Positions 10,718 through 22,700 of a stretch of 64,000 nt of DNA are shown in pieces. The stretch comes from Botrytis cinerea B05.10. Its lineage: Eukaryota > Ascomycota > Leotiomycetes > Helotiales > Sclerotiniaceae. Location of the stretch: contig NC_037321.1 in NCBI RefSeq assembly GCF_000143535.2, positions 1,798,001-1,862,000 of the forward strand, read 5' to 3'. The position numbers were made by a program, and so were the translations under genes. Each line of letters opens with the position of its first letter. The stretch's first letter is position 1. The notes under the pieces were generated by a model. The model was not told where the DNA came from, did not search any database, and worked only from the letters and a program-made list of their open reading frames with translations.

Positions 10718-10986
10718 TAGTAGTAGTAGTAGTAGTAGTAGTATTAATATATATTTGAGGAAATCTTTTGAGGGGCATTGAGATATACTAAATTAAGGAA
10801 TTATAATAATATATCATTTATTAGAGGATTCAAAAACTATATAGGGAAAAAGGGATTCTTTAACAGGTAATTCTGAGTTCTTGATTTTATAATATTATAG
10901 TTCTATTATTTATTTTAAGAAGAATTTCGAGCTTATTATATATAGTTTTATAAACATTCTTCATATATAATTATAATTATTATGTG
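10718..10986 (-). mobile_element. LINE-like 3' end with TAC tail (minus orientation)
   Basis: Eight TAG units (10718-10741) read as TAC repeats on the minus strand. The next ~240 bases match, as an inverted copy, the segment 15110-15350, which also ends in a decayed TACTAC run. Both share the landmarks TTTAGTATATCTC and the C-rich ATCCCTTTTTCCC. A constant 3' end followed by a short tandem tail, with no terminal inverted repeat, is what some fungal LINE-like elements leave. No reverse-transcriptase frame survives here, so the class is inference. The TIR element at 10987 abuts it. Confidence 0.4.
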
Positions 10987-12842
10987 TAACATATTTTATC
11001 ACCGAGTGAATCATATCACCAAATAAATCACTTTCACCTCAATTTATCACTTTAAACTTATATTATTCAATAACAATTGAATCAATTAATTAAAACTATT
11101 AAAAATTTAATAATTTAGGATTTATTATATTGTTTTAATAAGTTCTTGAATTATAATTTGATTTTCCACACTTATTATAATATTTATTAGAAAATACTTC
11201 TTCAATAGGATTTCTTTTATTTTGATATTTATTGTATTGAATCTGAATATCAATCTTTTATTAAAATAATATATTAAAAGCTTTTTATTTAATAAATATT
11301 CCTTTTTAATATAACTAAGTTTTTTTTATATATTAATATTTACTTAATATCTCATTTGCTACCCGAAATATACAAATCTTTATATTTAAAAGTATATTCT
11401 TATAAACTAATCTTTTTATATTTTTAATTAAAACTAATACAATCTCAAATATAAATATAGGAAAGTTTGATTAATAATAAATTATTTAAGATTTAATTAA
11501 TATTGATTAAAAAAAAGTTTCAATTGAATTGTAAAGAGTTTAAAAGATTTATTAATCTAAATTGAAAAAGGGGGGGGTAAATATATAAATTTGAATATCT
11601 AATTTCAAAAGTATAGTTTTAGAATTAAATAATATTAAATCTATTTCTCAAAACTTTGATTTCATATTCTAAAAAATGATTGATTTTTTATATATAGTTT
11701 TAAAAACTATAAAGAATTCAATTTTCAAAATATGATTAATATATACTTTAATAAATCTATCAATTTGATTACCATATGAATATTTCAGATTATCAAAACA
11801 ATCTATATCAAATGGTTGAATTAAATGATTTAAATATAATAATAAATATAAATATATAATATTATTCTTTTTATAATATATTTGAAAAACTTTTGATTTA
11901 TAACTTTCATATTTATTTAATATTAATATTCAATATTTACCCTTTCTTTAATTCTTAATATATTTATTAAAGTATTTTAATTATTCTAAATCCATTTCAT
12001 TATTTATTTATTTATTAAATATAAATTTAATAATTCAATTTGTAAGAAAATCGATTTCGATATATTAATTAAAAAAATGGACCTATCCTTGAATTACTAG
12101 AAATAAAGATATAATTTCACCCTCCCCATTATTATATATAATCGCTATAGTTTATTTTTTATTACCTAATTATATTACCTTATTTCTATTATTTCGTTTA
12201 ATATTAATTACCACTATTCCAAAGTATATTATATCCATTATAAAACTTGTTTCATTGAAATTATAGAAATCATAATCAAGAATATTATATTTCATTTATA
12301 TATTCAAAACTAATTAAAACTATTTTTTAATAAGTTTAAAATCTTTATAAAAAGCTTTTTGAAAATCATAAATACGATTAAAATATATCTTTAATTTGAT
12401 TTAATACTTTACAAATTAATACATTTAAAGCTTTTCAATACACTTTATATTCTTCGATTCAAAAATATAATTCACTATATTTTTTATTATTTTAAATTTA
12501 AATAAAAATCCTTTTGAATTTATATTAAATATATATTGAATAATTATTTCCTTTTCTAATTATATAAGATTATAATAATTCGCTTGAGTTTCGATACAAA
12601 AAGTAAAACCATTTATTCTATAATTGAGTATTATATATAATAAATTATATAATTTAGCAGCTTTTCAAATACTAAGTTTTTTGTTTTTTTGAATAGCTTC
12701 AATAGTTAAAAATATTCGAGCTTCTTTATTATTCGATTGTATTTCAATTGATTAATAAAATGCATATTGAAATGAGAAATCAATAATTGAAATGAAAGTG
12801 ATCCACTCGGTGATATAATTTACTCGGTGATAAAACACGTTA
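10987..12842 (-). mobile_element. Long TIR element, copy L1 (non-coding, RIP-eroded)
   Basis: The left end reads TAACATATTTTATCACCGAG. The right end, reverse-complemented, reads TAACGTGTTTTATCACCGAG, so the ends form inverted repeats of at least 60 bp that continue into CACTTTCAYYTCAATT. The length is 1,856 bp. The interior left half matches the reverse complement of the right half of the copy at 15849-19042 (shared landmark ATTGAATCTGAATAT), so this is the same family in opposite orientation. No transposase frame is visible; the element is either non-autonomous or destroyed. Confidence 0.75.
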
Positions 12843-15800
12843 TAATCTTAGACATATTCTTGAGCTTGGTTTTATATTGACTTGTTAGACATTAACAAAT
12901 ACTATTACTACTTTTAAATCCTAATATTTTGTAATCATAATGGGAAAATTATTATCCATGCGTTTAGTACTGGAAGACGAAGGGCGAAGATTCACACCTG
13001 TATATAGTGCGCTCTACAGACCTATGATTATTTTATTACAACTTATAAAGCTAAAATTGAATTATTGATATTTCTAATACTCTAAAAATTATATTAATCT
13101 TTTTTCCTTCTTTAAATAATTATCTTTCAAAAGCCTAACTGCTCTTCTACTAATATCTTTAATATCTTTATATAATATTAAATTAATCTCATTAGTCGAA
13201 TAATTAGTAATATATAATAAAGAATTGGTATATAATAAAGAAAAAGGAATACTAAAGAAGTAATAGACAGGAATCTCTTAAATATTCAAAAGGGATTTTT
13301 TAAACTTTTTGGCATTTATAGTTTATAGAAACATTAAAACAAAGATTTGAGATTTGTTTAAAAAATATTTGAACTATATAAAATCTCTCATTACTGAAAT
13401 CAATATATATCCATCTTGAATAAAATAAAAGAATTATAGTAATATATTAAATTATAAGTCGATTTAATACTATTAATAATGATTTCATATCTAACAATTA
13501 TAAAACTCTATTCGAACAATTTCTATTTTATTAATTAAATTATTCTCGTACTTTAAGACTTATATTTATTTTACTCTCGTATCTCTTGAATTCTATAGTG
13601 GATTCCATAGTACTAGAGTATAATTATTCGTCAAATGCTAAAATCATACTGAAATCATATAAAAACTTATACGGTTAATATATATATCTAATATGATTCA
13701 ATGTTTTATATAATGAATTCTATAAATTCATTCACTATTAATTAAATTTTTAAAAAATAAAATCATTCCTTCCTAGGATATTTATTACTTTTTAAAAATA
13801 ATAAATGTTATTGTTTTTAAGTTTTTTATTATAAGATGAAAATCTATCTGAAATTTAATTACTTTGTTGTGATTATAAATAAAAAGAATGCTTATTTTTA
13901 GTATTAGACAAACAGCTGTATATAATTATTATATAGAGTCTACAATAGATTTTATGTTAAAAATGTGAGTTCTGTAATACACTTAAGAAAATTAGACTCT
14001 TTAATGAAATAGATAAATTGTATACTGACTGAGTAATAGAATTAAATCTTAAAACTCCGACTTTTGTCCATTCAAGTGTAAAATTTATTATAGTGTATAT
14101 CATAAAATATAGGAAGTATAAAAGTAAATTATCGTGACTTCCAATGGAATGTTAAGAGATTAACAAAATTATAATAAAAATGAGAGTATTTCAAATTTTT
14201 GTATTAATATTAAAGAAAATTGTAATACTATATGAAATCTATATTCTAGATAAATTAAATTAAATTATAGTATTCAAATACATGTAAGTTGTTATAGAGC
14301 TATTTACTAAGGAGTATCGCTTCTACGATTACTTAAAGTAGCATGTTTGCTAAAAAGAAAATTACTTCAAAACTCATAAAATATTTTTTGAAGTTTTCAA
14401 AACAGTATTATCTAAATAAAATTTTATTTGAATCTGAAACAAATTCTGATAATAAATATCAAGAAATTTTGTAAAGTTAGATACTGAGTTTTCTATCATT
14501 GAATCTTTTTCACTCGGCCCAATGTTCAAAAAGTGAATTTTGTTGTAATTTTGAAATTCCCAATATAAATAAATGTATTTCTTACTAGAATTAATTTATT
14601 TTTATTTTTATAGCATTTGAGATGTAGTTTTTATAACTAAAACTGTATTATAGATTTCACTCTTTAAAAAAAAGGCGAAGATTCAATATCTATACGTAGT
14701 GCCCTTTACAAACCCACAATTCTTCTATCAAAATCTATAAAATTAAAATTGAATTATTAATATAGATATTTCTAATAATTTTTTAATTGTATTAATTCTT
14801 TTTCTTTGAGTTATTATTTTGTAAAAATTCAATTACTCTTCTACTAATTTCTTCAAATTTTTTATATAATCTAAAACAAATCTTATTAAATATATATATT
14901 TAATAATAAAAAGATATTGGGGAAAAGATGCAATCCTTGAAATACAAAAAAGGGATTTTTTGAATTTTTGCGATATATAATTTATTAAGATAAAGATTTA
15001 GGGTTTGTTTAAAAAGGATTTGAACTATTTGAAGCCTTTTATCATTCAGATTATTATGTATCTACTCTAAGTAGAATAAAAGAATTATATAAACAGTATG
15101 TAGCTATAACTATATATGAAGAATGACTGTAAAACTATACACAATAAAGCTTCAAGTACTTTCTAAAATGTATAATAGATTTATAATATTATAAAATCAA
15201 AAACACAATACTATTTGTTAAAGAACCCCTTTTTCCCCTTATGATGTTTGAATCCTTTAATAGATAATATATTATTATAAGTTCCTTAGTTTAGTATATC
15301 TCTATACCCTTCAGAAAATATCCTTAAATATAAATTAAGATTACTACTATTATTGTTTTATTCTAAATAAATTAGATTTCATTTCAAATTTCAATTATGT
15401 AATCTAAATTCTAGTTTGGTTGTAGATTTGAGTTTATTGTATATTAGTGTATTTCATATAGTCTAGATACAACTTTTTTCAAAAAATCTAATTAATATAG
15501 GTATCCAAAATTTCTCAATAATTACAAAATTATATAATACGTGCTTAGAATCGGTGACTTATTTCTAAAATTAGTAGTGTAGGCTAAGAAATTGAATTTT
15601 TTTATCATTCGTTTTAAAAGTATTTCATATAAAAATAACCCTAGTTTCTAACTTTAGGTTCTAATTTCCAAATATATGCTTTATAACCATCATCCTAGAC
15701 TTGAGTTCAAAACTCATTATAGAGTTGAAATCGACTAAAAACAATTTTGAATCACTTTCAATAACAATCAATTTTTAATCTCTGATCAATGAAAATTCAT

Positions 15801-15848
15801 AGTTTGTAAAATTCTAAAGAATTATCAAAATGTGATAGCATACCTAGG
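12843..15848. repeat. Region of decayed direct and inverted repeats
   Basis: A roughly 460-bp segment at about 12980-13450 recurs in the same orientation at about 14675-15110. Shared landmarks include GGCGAAGATTCA, CTCTTCTACTAAT and AAAAGGGATTTTTT. The second copy continues into the TAC-tailed 3' end at 15110-15350, whose inverted partner is 10718-10986. A piece at 12850-12920 resembles the end of the element at 44.8 kb (CATTAACAAATACTATTACT). These are probably fragments of one retroelement family. 13450-14670 and 15350-15848 hold nothing I recognise. Confidence 0.5.
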
Positions 15849-18800
15849 TAGTTAGTTTATCAGCATGCAGGTCACATCACCATATGAACAACTTTCACCT
15901 CAATTCACTCTCTTTTCTTTCAACACACATTTTATTAATAATCTATAACGAATTCGAATAATTGAAAAACCTATATACATTTCACTATCAAAGTTATTCA
16001 AAAAAACTAAGAAATAAATATTCGAAAAATCATTAAATTCTATAATATCTCATACATAATACTATGATTCGAAATTAATAATTTTATTTCTTATACAAAA
16101 CATCTACATAAATCTTATAGTCTTTTGAAATTAAAGAAGAATATTATTATCAAATATATATTTGATATAAATCTGAAAAGTTCTTGATTTAAATTTAAAA
16201 ATGTAAAAAACACAATAAATCATATTTTCAAATTGAAAAATACAGAATATATTGATAAAATCTAAATATATCGATTCGTAAAACGTCACATCGAATTGAA
16301 AATATATTTTATTTATATTTATAATTTTCAGAAATCTTTTAATAAAAACCCTAAACTTATCAGAAAGTCATTCCAATTAATCACAAATGTACAAACAAAA
16401 TACAACATTTTGAATAAAAATTTCAATAATTTCAATAAAGCAGATTTTATAATAAAAATCATATATACAACAATAATCACTATTAATATTAATAAAATAT
16501 AATAAAAATAAATTTATATAACTAAATAATCAAGAATAAACTACAATACTAATGCACTCATGTTAGTCGGCTAGATTTTATCCGGAATTCATTAACATCA
16601 ACAATCAATTCAATTATTATTATTAAATCAATCATTCGAAAATTTTGCTTTGAAATTCTAATGTTATTTCAATTAATATATAAATATTAATAATAGTATG
16701 AAATCTTATTATAATATTATGATTGAATCTTCTAATATTTAATATATCAATTATTTGCTATGATGAAAATCTCTAGTTTGTTTTTTATGCTTACTCTCAA
16801 ATTTATAAATAGATTATTATTTAATGTATTCTAGATTATTTGCAAAATCCTTTTTTTTTGTCTAATATATTCTGATTTGCTTGTAAACATTTCAAAGTTA
16901 TATGCTTTTAGGTGTTATTAAATATGCTTGATAAGATTGAGATTTTGGATTATAAAGAGGTTAAAGATTAATTAAAGAAACGTTTTTTTCTCTGAATTAC
17001 TTTAATATTTTATAAATATAATATATAGGAGTATTATCCTTTATAAATTGATATCTTTTGTTTAATATTTTTCAAATAAAAAGTACCTTTTTGTTAAGGA
17101 CTTTGAGATAAAACTTAGGGTTATATCTGAACCTTTTATTCTCAAAATCCCTATTTATAATATAAAGCTTACTCCTTTTAGTATTGCAAAAGCCTTCCTA
17201 GATTATAACCTTTATATTCTCATTCGTAAAATAAATTTTAATCATGTTCTGTTTTCATTTCTAATGTAGAGTGTGGAAGACTTATTTCTAATTTTTTTCC
17301 CCCTATTCTACAGAGTATTTATCTAACTAGAATACTAAACTTTACCCCTTTACTATTTATTTTTTATAATATAAACATTAAGTTAGTTCTTTAATTGTAT
17401 ATTCTTTTACAAATTTAGGCCTTTTTTTAATTCTTCAATTGCTTATATCATTTTTTTTTTTGAAAATACGTTGTATTATATTCCTATTACAATCAAGAGT
17501 ATATACGTTAACAATCTCCGTAAAAAGATTTGAGGAATAGTCGAATATAACTTTATAATGTGTATTTGTCTCAAAATTTATATGATTGCCGTTTATTCTT
17601 TTTAAAAGAATGATTCTGTCGATACATTGTAAACTTTGTAAACTCAACATTCTCCTTAATCTTTTTTATAATTCTGTCATGATTATATGAATGAACTGAA
17701 TTGCATTTTAAGAATGTTAATATAATCAATTGACCTTAATGGAGTAAATTATAGTAGTATAATTAATAAAATAAATTATAATATTAAACAATAAAATATA
17801 TCGAAAATAGAAGAAAGTGTGTTTCGACTAGTGGGTGTGTATGGTGATTGTATAAGAATTATATATAGAAATAAAAAGAATGAAACTATTCCCTTACATT
17901 TGATAATTTAAAAGTAAATTCATTTTTTTATTCAATATATCAAAATCAATCTTTTATAAACTGAACTATTAAATTTATATCTAATAAATAAATAAACAAT
18001 AAAATATATTTAAAATGATTGGAGTATTTTAATAAATATATATTAAAAATTGAAAAAGATTAAATATCAAATATTAATAACTTACTAAATATATATTAAA
18101 AATTGAAAAAGATTAAATATCAAATATTAATAACTTACTAAATATGTAGAAAAGTTATAAATTAATAGGTCTTTAAATAAACTACAAAAAAGAACAATAT
18201 TATATATTTATATTTATTACCATATTCAAATTATTTAATATTTAATTATTTAATATTTAATTATTTTAATAATATAGAACATTTATATAGATATCAAATT
18301 AATAAATTTATTAAAATATATATGAAGTATATTTCGAAAGTTGAGTTTTATATAGCTTTTAAAACTATGTACAAAAATATTATTATTTTTCAAAGTATAA
18401 AATCAAAATTTCAAAAAACAAATTTAATCCCATTCAATTTTAAAATTATATTTTCAAAATCAAATATTCAAATTTAAATCAATAAATCTCTTGAATCCCT
18501 TACAATCCAATTGAAACTATTTTTTAGTCATTATTCATTAAATCTCAAATCATATATTATCAATCAAGCTTTTCTATATCTATATTCAAAATTATATTAA
18601 TTCTAATTAAAAATATACAAAAAATTGGGTTATAAAAACACACTTTTAGATATAAAAAATCATACATTTTAAATAGCAAATAAAATATTAAATGAATATT
18701 AGTATACAGAGAAAACTTACTTATATTAAAAGAAAATACTTAGGTACTAAATAAAAAACCCTTGATCTATTATCTCAATAAAGAATTAATATTCAGATTC

Positions 18801-19042
18801 AATATAATAAATATCCAAAAAAAGGAAGTCTGATAAAAAAGTATTTTCTAATCAATATTATAGCAAACACAAAAAAACAAATCATAATACAAGAATTTGT
18901 CAGAATAATATAATAAATTCTAGATCATTATATTTTTAATTAATTGATTCGATTGTTATTAAATTATATAATTTTGAAAAGATAGATTGAAATTAAAATG
19001 GCCTATATAGTGATATAGCCTGCACACTGATAAACTATGTTA
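15849..19042 (+). mobile_element. Long TIR element, copy L2 (about 3.2 kb, longest copy)
   Basis: The left end GTTTATCAGCATGCAGGTCA matches the reverse complement of the right end GTTTATCAGTGTGCAGGCTA, and similarity continues through CACTTTCACCTCAATT-like sequence. The interior matches L1 (inverted), L3 and L4. The extra length compared with L1 lies in about 16.5-17.8 kb and may be a nested insertion or the part deleted from the shorter copies. The palindrome TACCTAGGTA (15841-15850) sits exactly at the left edge, so insertion may have used its final TA. No intact transposase frame is present. Confidence 0.7.
18038..18143 (+). repeat. Exact 53-bp tandem duplication
   Basis: Two adjacent 53-bp units (18038-18090 and 18091-18143) appear identical, including the landmark AAGATTAAATATCAAATATT. 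They lie inside the L2 element. Since the surrounding repeats have diverged strongly, this duplication must be younger than the RIP decay. Confidence 0.95.
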
Positions 19043-19392
19043 TTTATTATTTGAAGCATCAAATATTTGCATTTTCATAATGATTTATAATCTTTAGATA
19101 TAACTAATTTTAATTCATTAGCAATTGAATATTACAAAAATAATTACATACCTAGGTATATAGATATCAGTTTATTAATGTCAATTTCAATAATCTAAAA
19201 CTCGTATTTTTAAACTGATCAAATATGTATTTTATAAAATTGATTATATTCTAATTTTAATAGTAAAAAGTCTCAATGTATGAAGTCAAGTATGAAGTTT
19301 ATTTGCAAAGATTGATAACCAAATATGTAATATAGAGTTTTTCGACTTGATTAAAAAGAGTTTCACTTTACTAAAATATAAACAAATCCTGA
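19043..19392. other. AT-rich spacer between two TIR elements
   Basis: No gene or complete element is seen. One ACCTAGGT palindrome lies at 19150-19157. Confidence 0.5.
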
Positions 19393-19725
19393 TAACGTGG
19401 TTTAATGTCGAGTGGGCTATATCATCAAATGGGCCACTTCAAAATACATCAGAATTAATCTTTTCCTGATATTTATACTTTATAAAAAAGAAAGTATTTA
19501 TATCAATAGGAAGTTTCTTATAGAGATATCTAGTTTTTATATAAAAGCTTCTATTATATTTTATAAAAAGTGAAAATTGCTATGATTTTTGGTATAAAAA
19601 ACTATTTCCATAATAATTGCTGTATTGATTCAAATTTTTAACAACTAATTAGAATTTTATAATATTTATATAATAAAATTTTATAGTTTCAGGTTTTGAA
19701 AATTTATAGATGATAAATTACGTTA
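19393..19725 (+). mobile_element. Short TIR element, copy S1 (internally deleted)
   Basis: The left end TAACGTGGTTTAATGTCGAG and the right end (reverse-complemented TAACGTAATTTATCATC) match the other short elements. After the left inverted repeat comes the shared ACTTCAAAATACATCA. At 333 bp it is about 100 bp shorter than its relatives and has lost part of the right inverted repeat. Confidence 0.65.
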
Positions 19726-22700
19726 TCTTTATCATAGAATTTTTGAAATAAATATCTGAATATGTACTTGAGAAAATATTCAGACACTAGGATGCCTTTT
19801 AAGAAAAAAGCGAAAAATGAATAGCTTTTAAATTACATAAAACATGAACTGATACTTGACAATATTCTTAGTATTTCTGATTACATTTGAAGTAAAAAAT
19901 GAGCAGAGAGTATAAAACGTTCTCGGAATTAAGATTTCTAAAGAATTTTAGTTTTCATAGCTTTTAAATCTACATAATACTATTTTTGTTACCTCTGTTT
20001 AAATTTGAAATAGATAGTAGATAAGAAACATGAGTTTTGATTCAACTTTTAAATTGGGTATTTGAAATATGAATTATTTCTTGCAAATTTTGAGAATATC
20101 TACTAAAAAAAACCAAATTTCCAACTCTGAATGAAAGAGTAATTCGAATCCAAAAAAATCACATGCTATATTAAACAAAGACATAGATTTTGGAAAAGAA
20201 TCATGGAGAATCATAATAAAAATAATATTGTTCTTAATTATAAAACATTAAAAAAAGCTTATTTTGCATATATTCATCCTCATGATTTCAGTAGTAATAG
20301 TAATAATTAATTTTATACACAATTTTAAATCTAATTAAATATCAAGCATGATTATTTTTATTTTGTCAATTGATACAATTTTTTCGCTAAGTTTTGAATA
20401 AATTTTAACAGCCAAATTGTATTATTAAAAGAATATCATCAGTAGAAAACAGAGATTATAGTATCTTTAGTAAGAAAAGCATTTGTTACACAAGTAGATA
20501 AATAATACTCTAGTACTTGACAATTGTTTTTATAATTTAATAATAAATAGCTATCCCCCAGACTGTCAGCTTAGAATACCTAGATAGTCTATATGTTTCC
20601 CAAGAATATTAATAACTTTACAAATAAGATTGATAAGAAAAATCTATTAATAATTATGCACAATAATTTTATTAATACAATCTCAAATAATAACCCGTTT
20701 AATTTTACTAATATAGCTTAAACAAAATTCTTGGTATTTCAATCTCTATTTTTTTTTAATAAAAAAATTTGATTTTAGATCTTCTTTGATTTTATTTTGA
20801 TTTTATTTTAATTTTTTCAGGAAGATTACACAATTGAAAACTAAAAAACTAAAAAACTAAAAAGTTAGAAAAGTTGGGAAATTTCAATTTTGAAAGAATT
20901 CAAAGAATTCAAAGAAGCAGCCTCTTGCTGATTACCTTATTTCCAATAAATATCTGATCAAAAAACTAAAAACCACTATTCTTTTTAAATTAATTCAAGG
21001 TCCCTTTGAATTCTATCAAAACTGGAATACTCTTTGTCGAATTAACATGCTTCGAATACATGATAATAAGATATTCCAAATTTGGACCAAATCTGTTAAG
21101 TATATTCCAAAATAGAATAAGAGCTACAATTAAATCTAAATCTTATAAAACTATATACAAGAAGAAAATGTATTAATTTTCTATAATCATGTTTAAAGAA
21201 ATTCGATAAATTATAAAATATCTGTGTAAAAATTGGAATAAAATAAGAATGATTTACAAGTAAATCAAAAATATATTAGGGCTAAGAATTTTCATACATA
21301 CAATTTGTTGAAAACTATACTGGTACAACTATAACACTATATAATATGTTCTAAAACATTTGTTTCAAAGCTAAAAAAAAAGGGTTAGATTTTGTGTACA
21401 TCGATATCAGTAAGCTAAAGAAAAGGCATTTGAGAAAGATTATATAATTGGATTAAACTTTTTTTGAGATAGAAAGGAATAAAAATAATTAGACTACTAA
21501 GGATAATGAAAAAGAGCAATTCCTCCCATATCAAATCAGAATATCAATTAAAAAGAATACAAATAATAATTTGGAAAATAATCAATTGAAATTATGAATC
21601 CCTATTCCTTCTTTCTAAAAAGAAATCGAATACAAAAAGCATTATTAATCCAATATATTATGATCACATACTTAAGATTATCATTTGCTTATCATTCAAT
21701 AACGTATATTCCAGTTTTATTTTATTTTTATAGGTTAAAAATTCATTCTAGTTTGATTCAATTAGTTCGATTAAAGCACTCCATATAAGGTCTTAATTAA
21801 CCTTCCTCCTCTCCGGTTGTCTATTCAATCAAGAAAGTATAGTATTGGACAAAAAAGAACTACAAAAGATACTCTGTTTATTTCCATTCAAAAATGGAGA
21901 TATAAGCTATTGATACTTTGTGAAAGAATGTATCTAATAGGTTTTGAATCATATATTGAGAGATTGGTGTATAAATTAAATATTCCTTCATAAATCATCA
22001 AACTTTTTTCAATAAATAATTTAGTGTTGAGTGATTATTAATTTTTTGATAAAAGAGTAAAAAGATTGAAAAAGTGTGGTAAGTAGATTTCAGCACTCTT
22101 ACATTCAAAGTATACTAAATATTTGTTGTAGTTGTGACAATTTTTAGTCTTTCACAAATTTTCATTTTTATTATTATTATCAAGTAGATTATAAGTTTAA
22201 TAAATATGAAACCTTCTATTAAAAAAGCCGTCCTAAAACATAATTTAAGAATGAATTATAATTCTTCCAAGGTATTCTAATATTTCAAAATGAATAAAAT
22301 GTTCATGATTAATTTTTAAAGATGTTTAAAAAATACTTTTTAAGTTTAAATAATATAGCATTCTCTTATTTTTATAAAAAGAAGCTGAAGAAGACAAAGC
22401 ATTAAATATATAGACAGCAAAAGAAATCTTTTATTGTGAGTAATGTATTAAAAACATTCGAAAATAGTATTTGGTCTTTTCAAATAATGTAAATTAACAC
22501 AATTCGAAAATATTAAATCCATTTTTATTATTGAGAAAATTCCTTTCTTAGAAATCAAAATATCAATTGATAAGATTCAATGAAATCAATTTCGAATTGT
22601 GGTTGACTTTAGCTTGTATGAATTAACCATTGTATAAAGTTTCTTTTTAATTTTGATTATAGCATTTTTCAGTTTATCATATTCCATTTGATTTATCATA

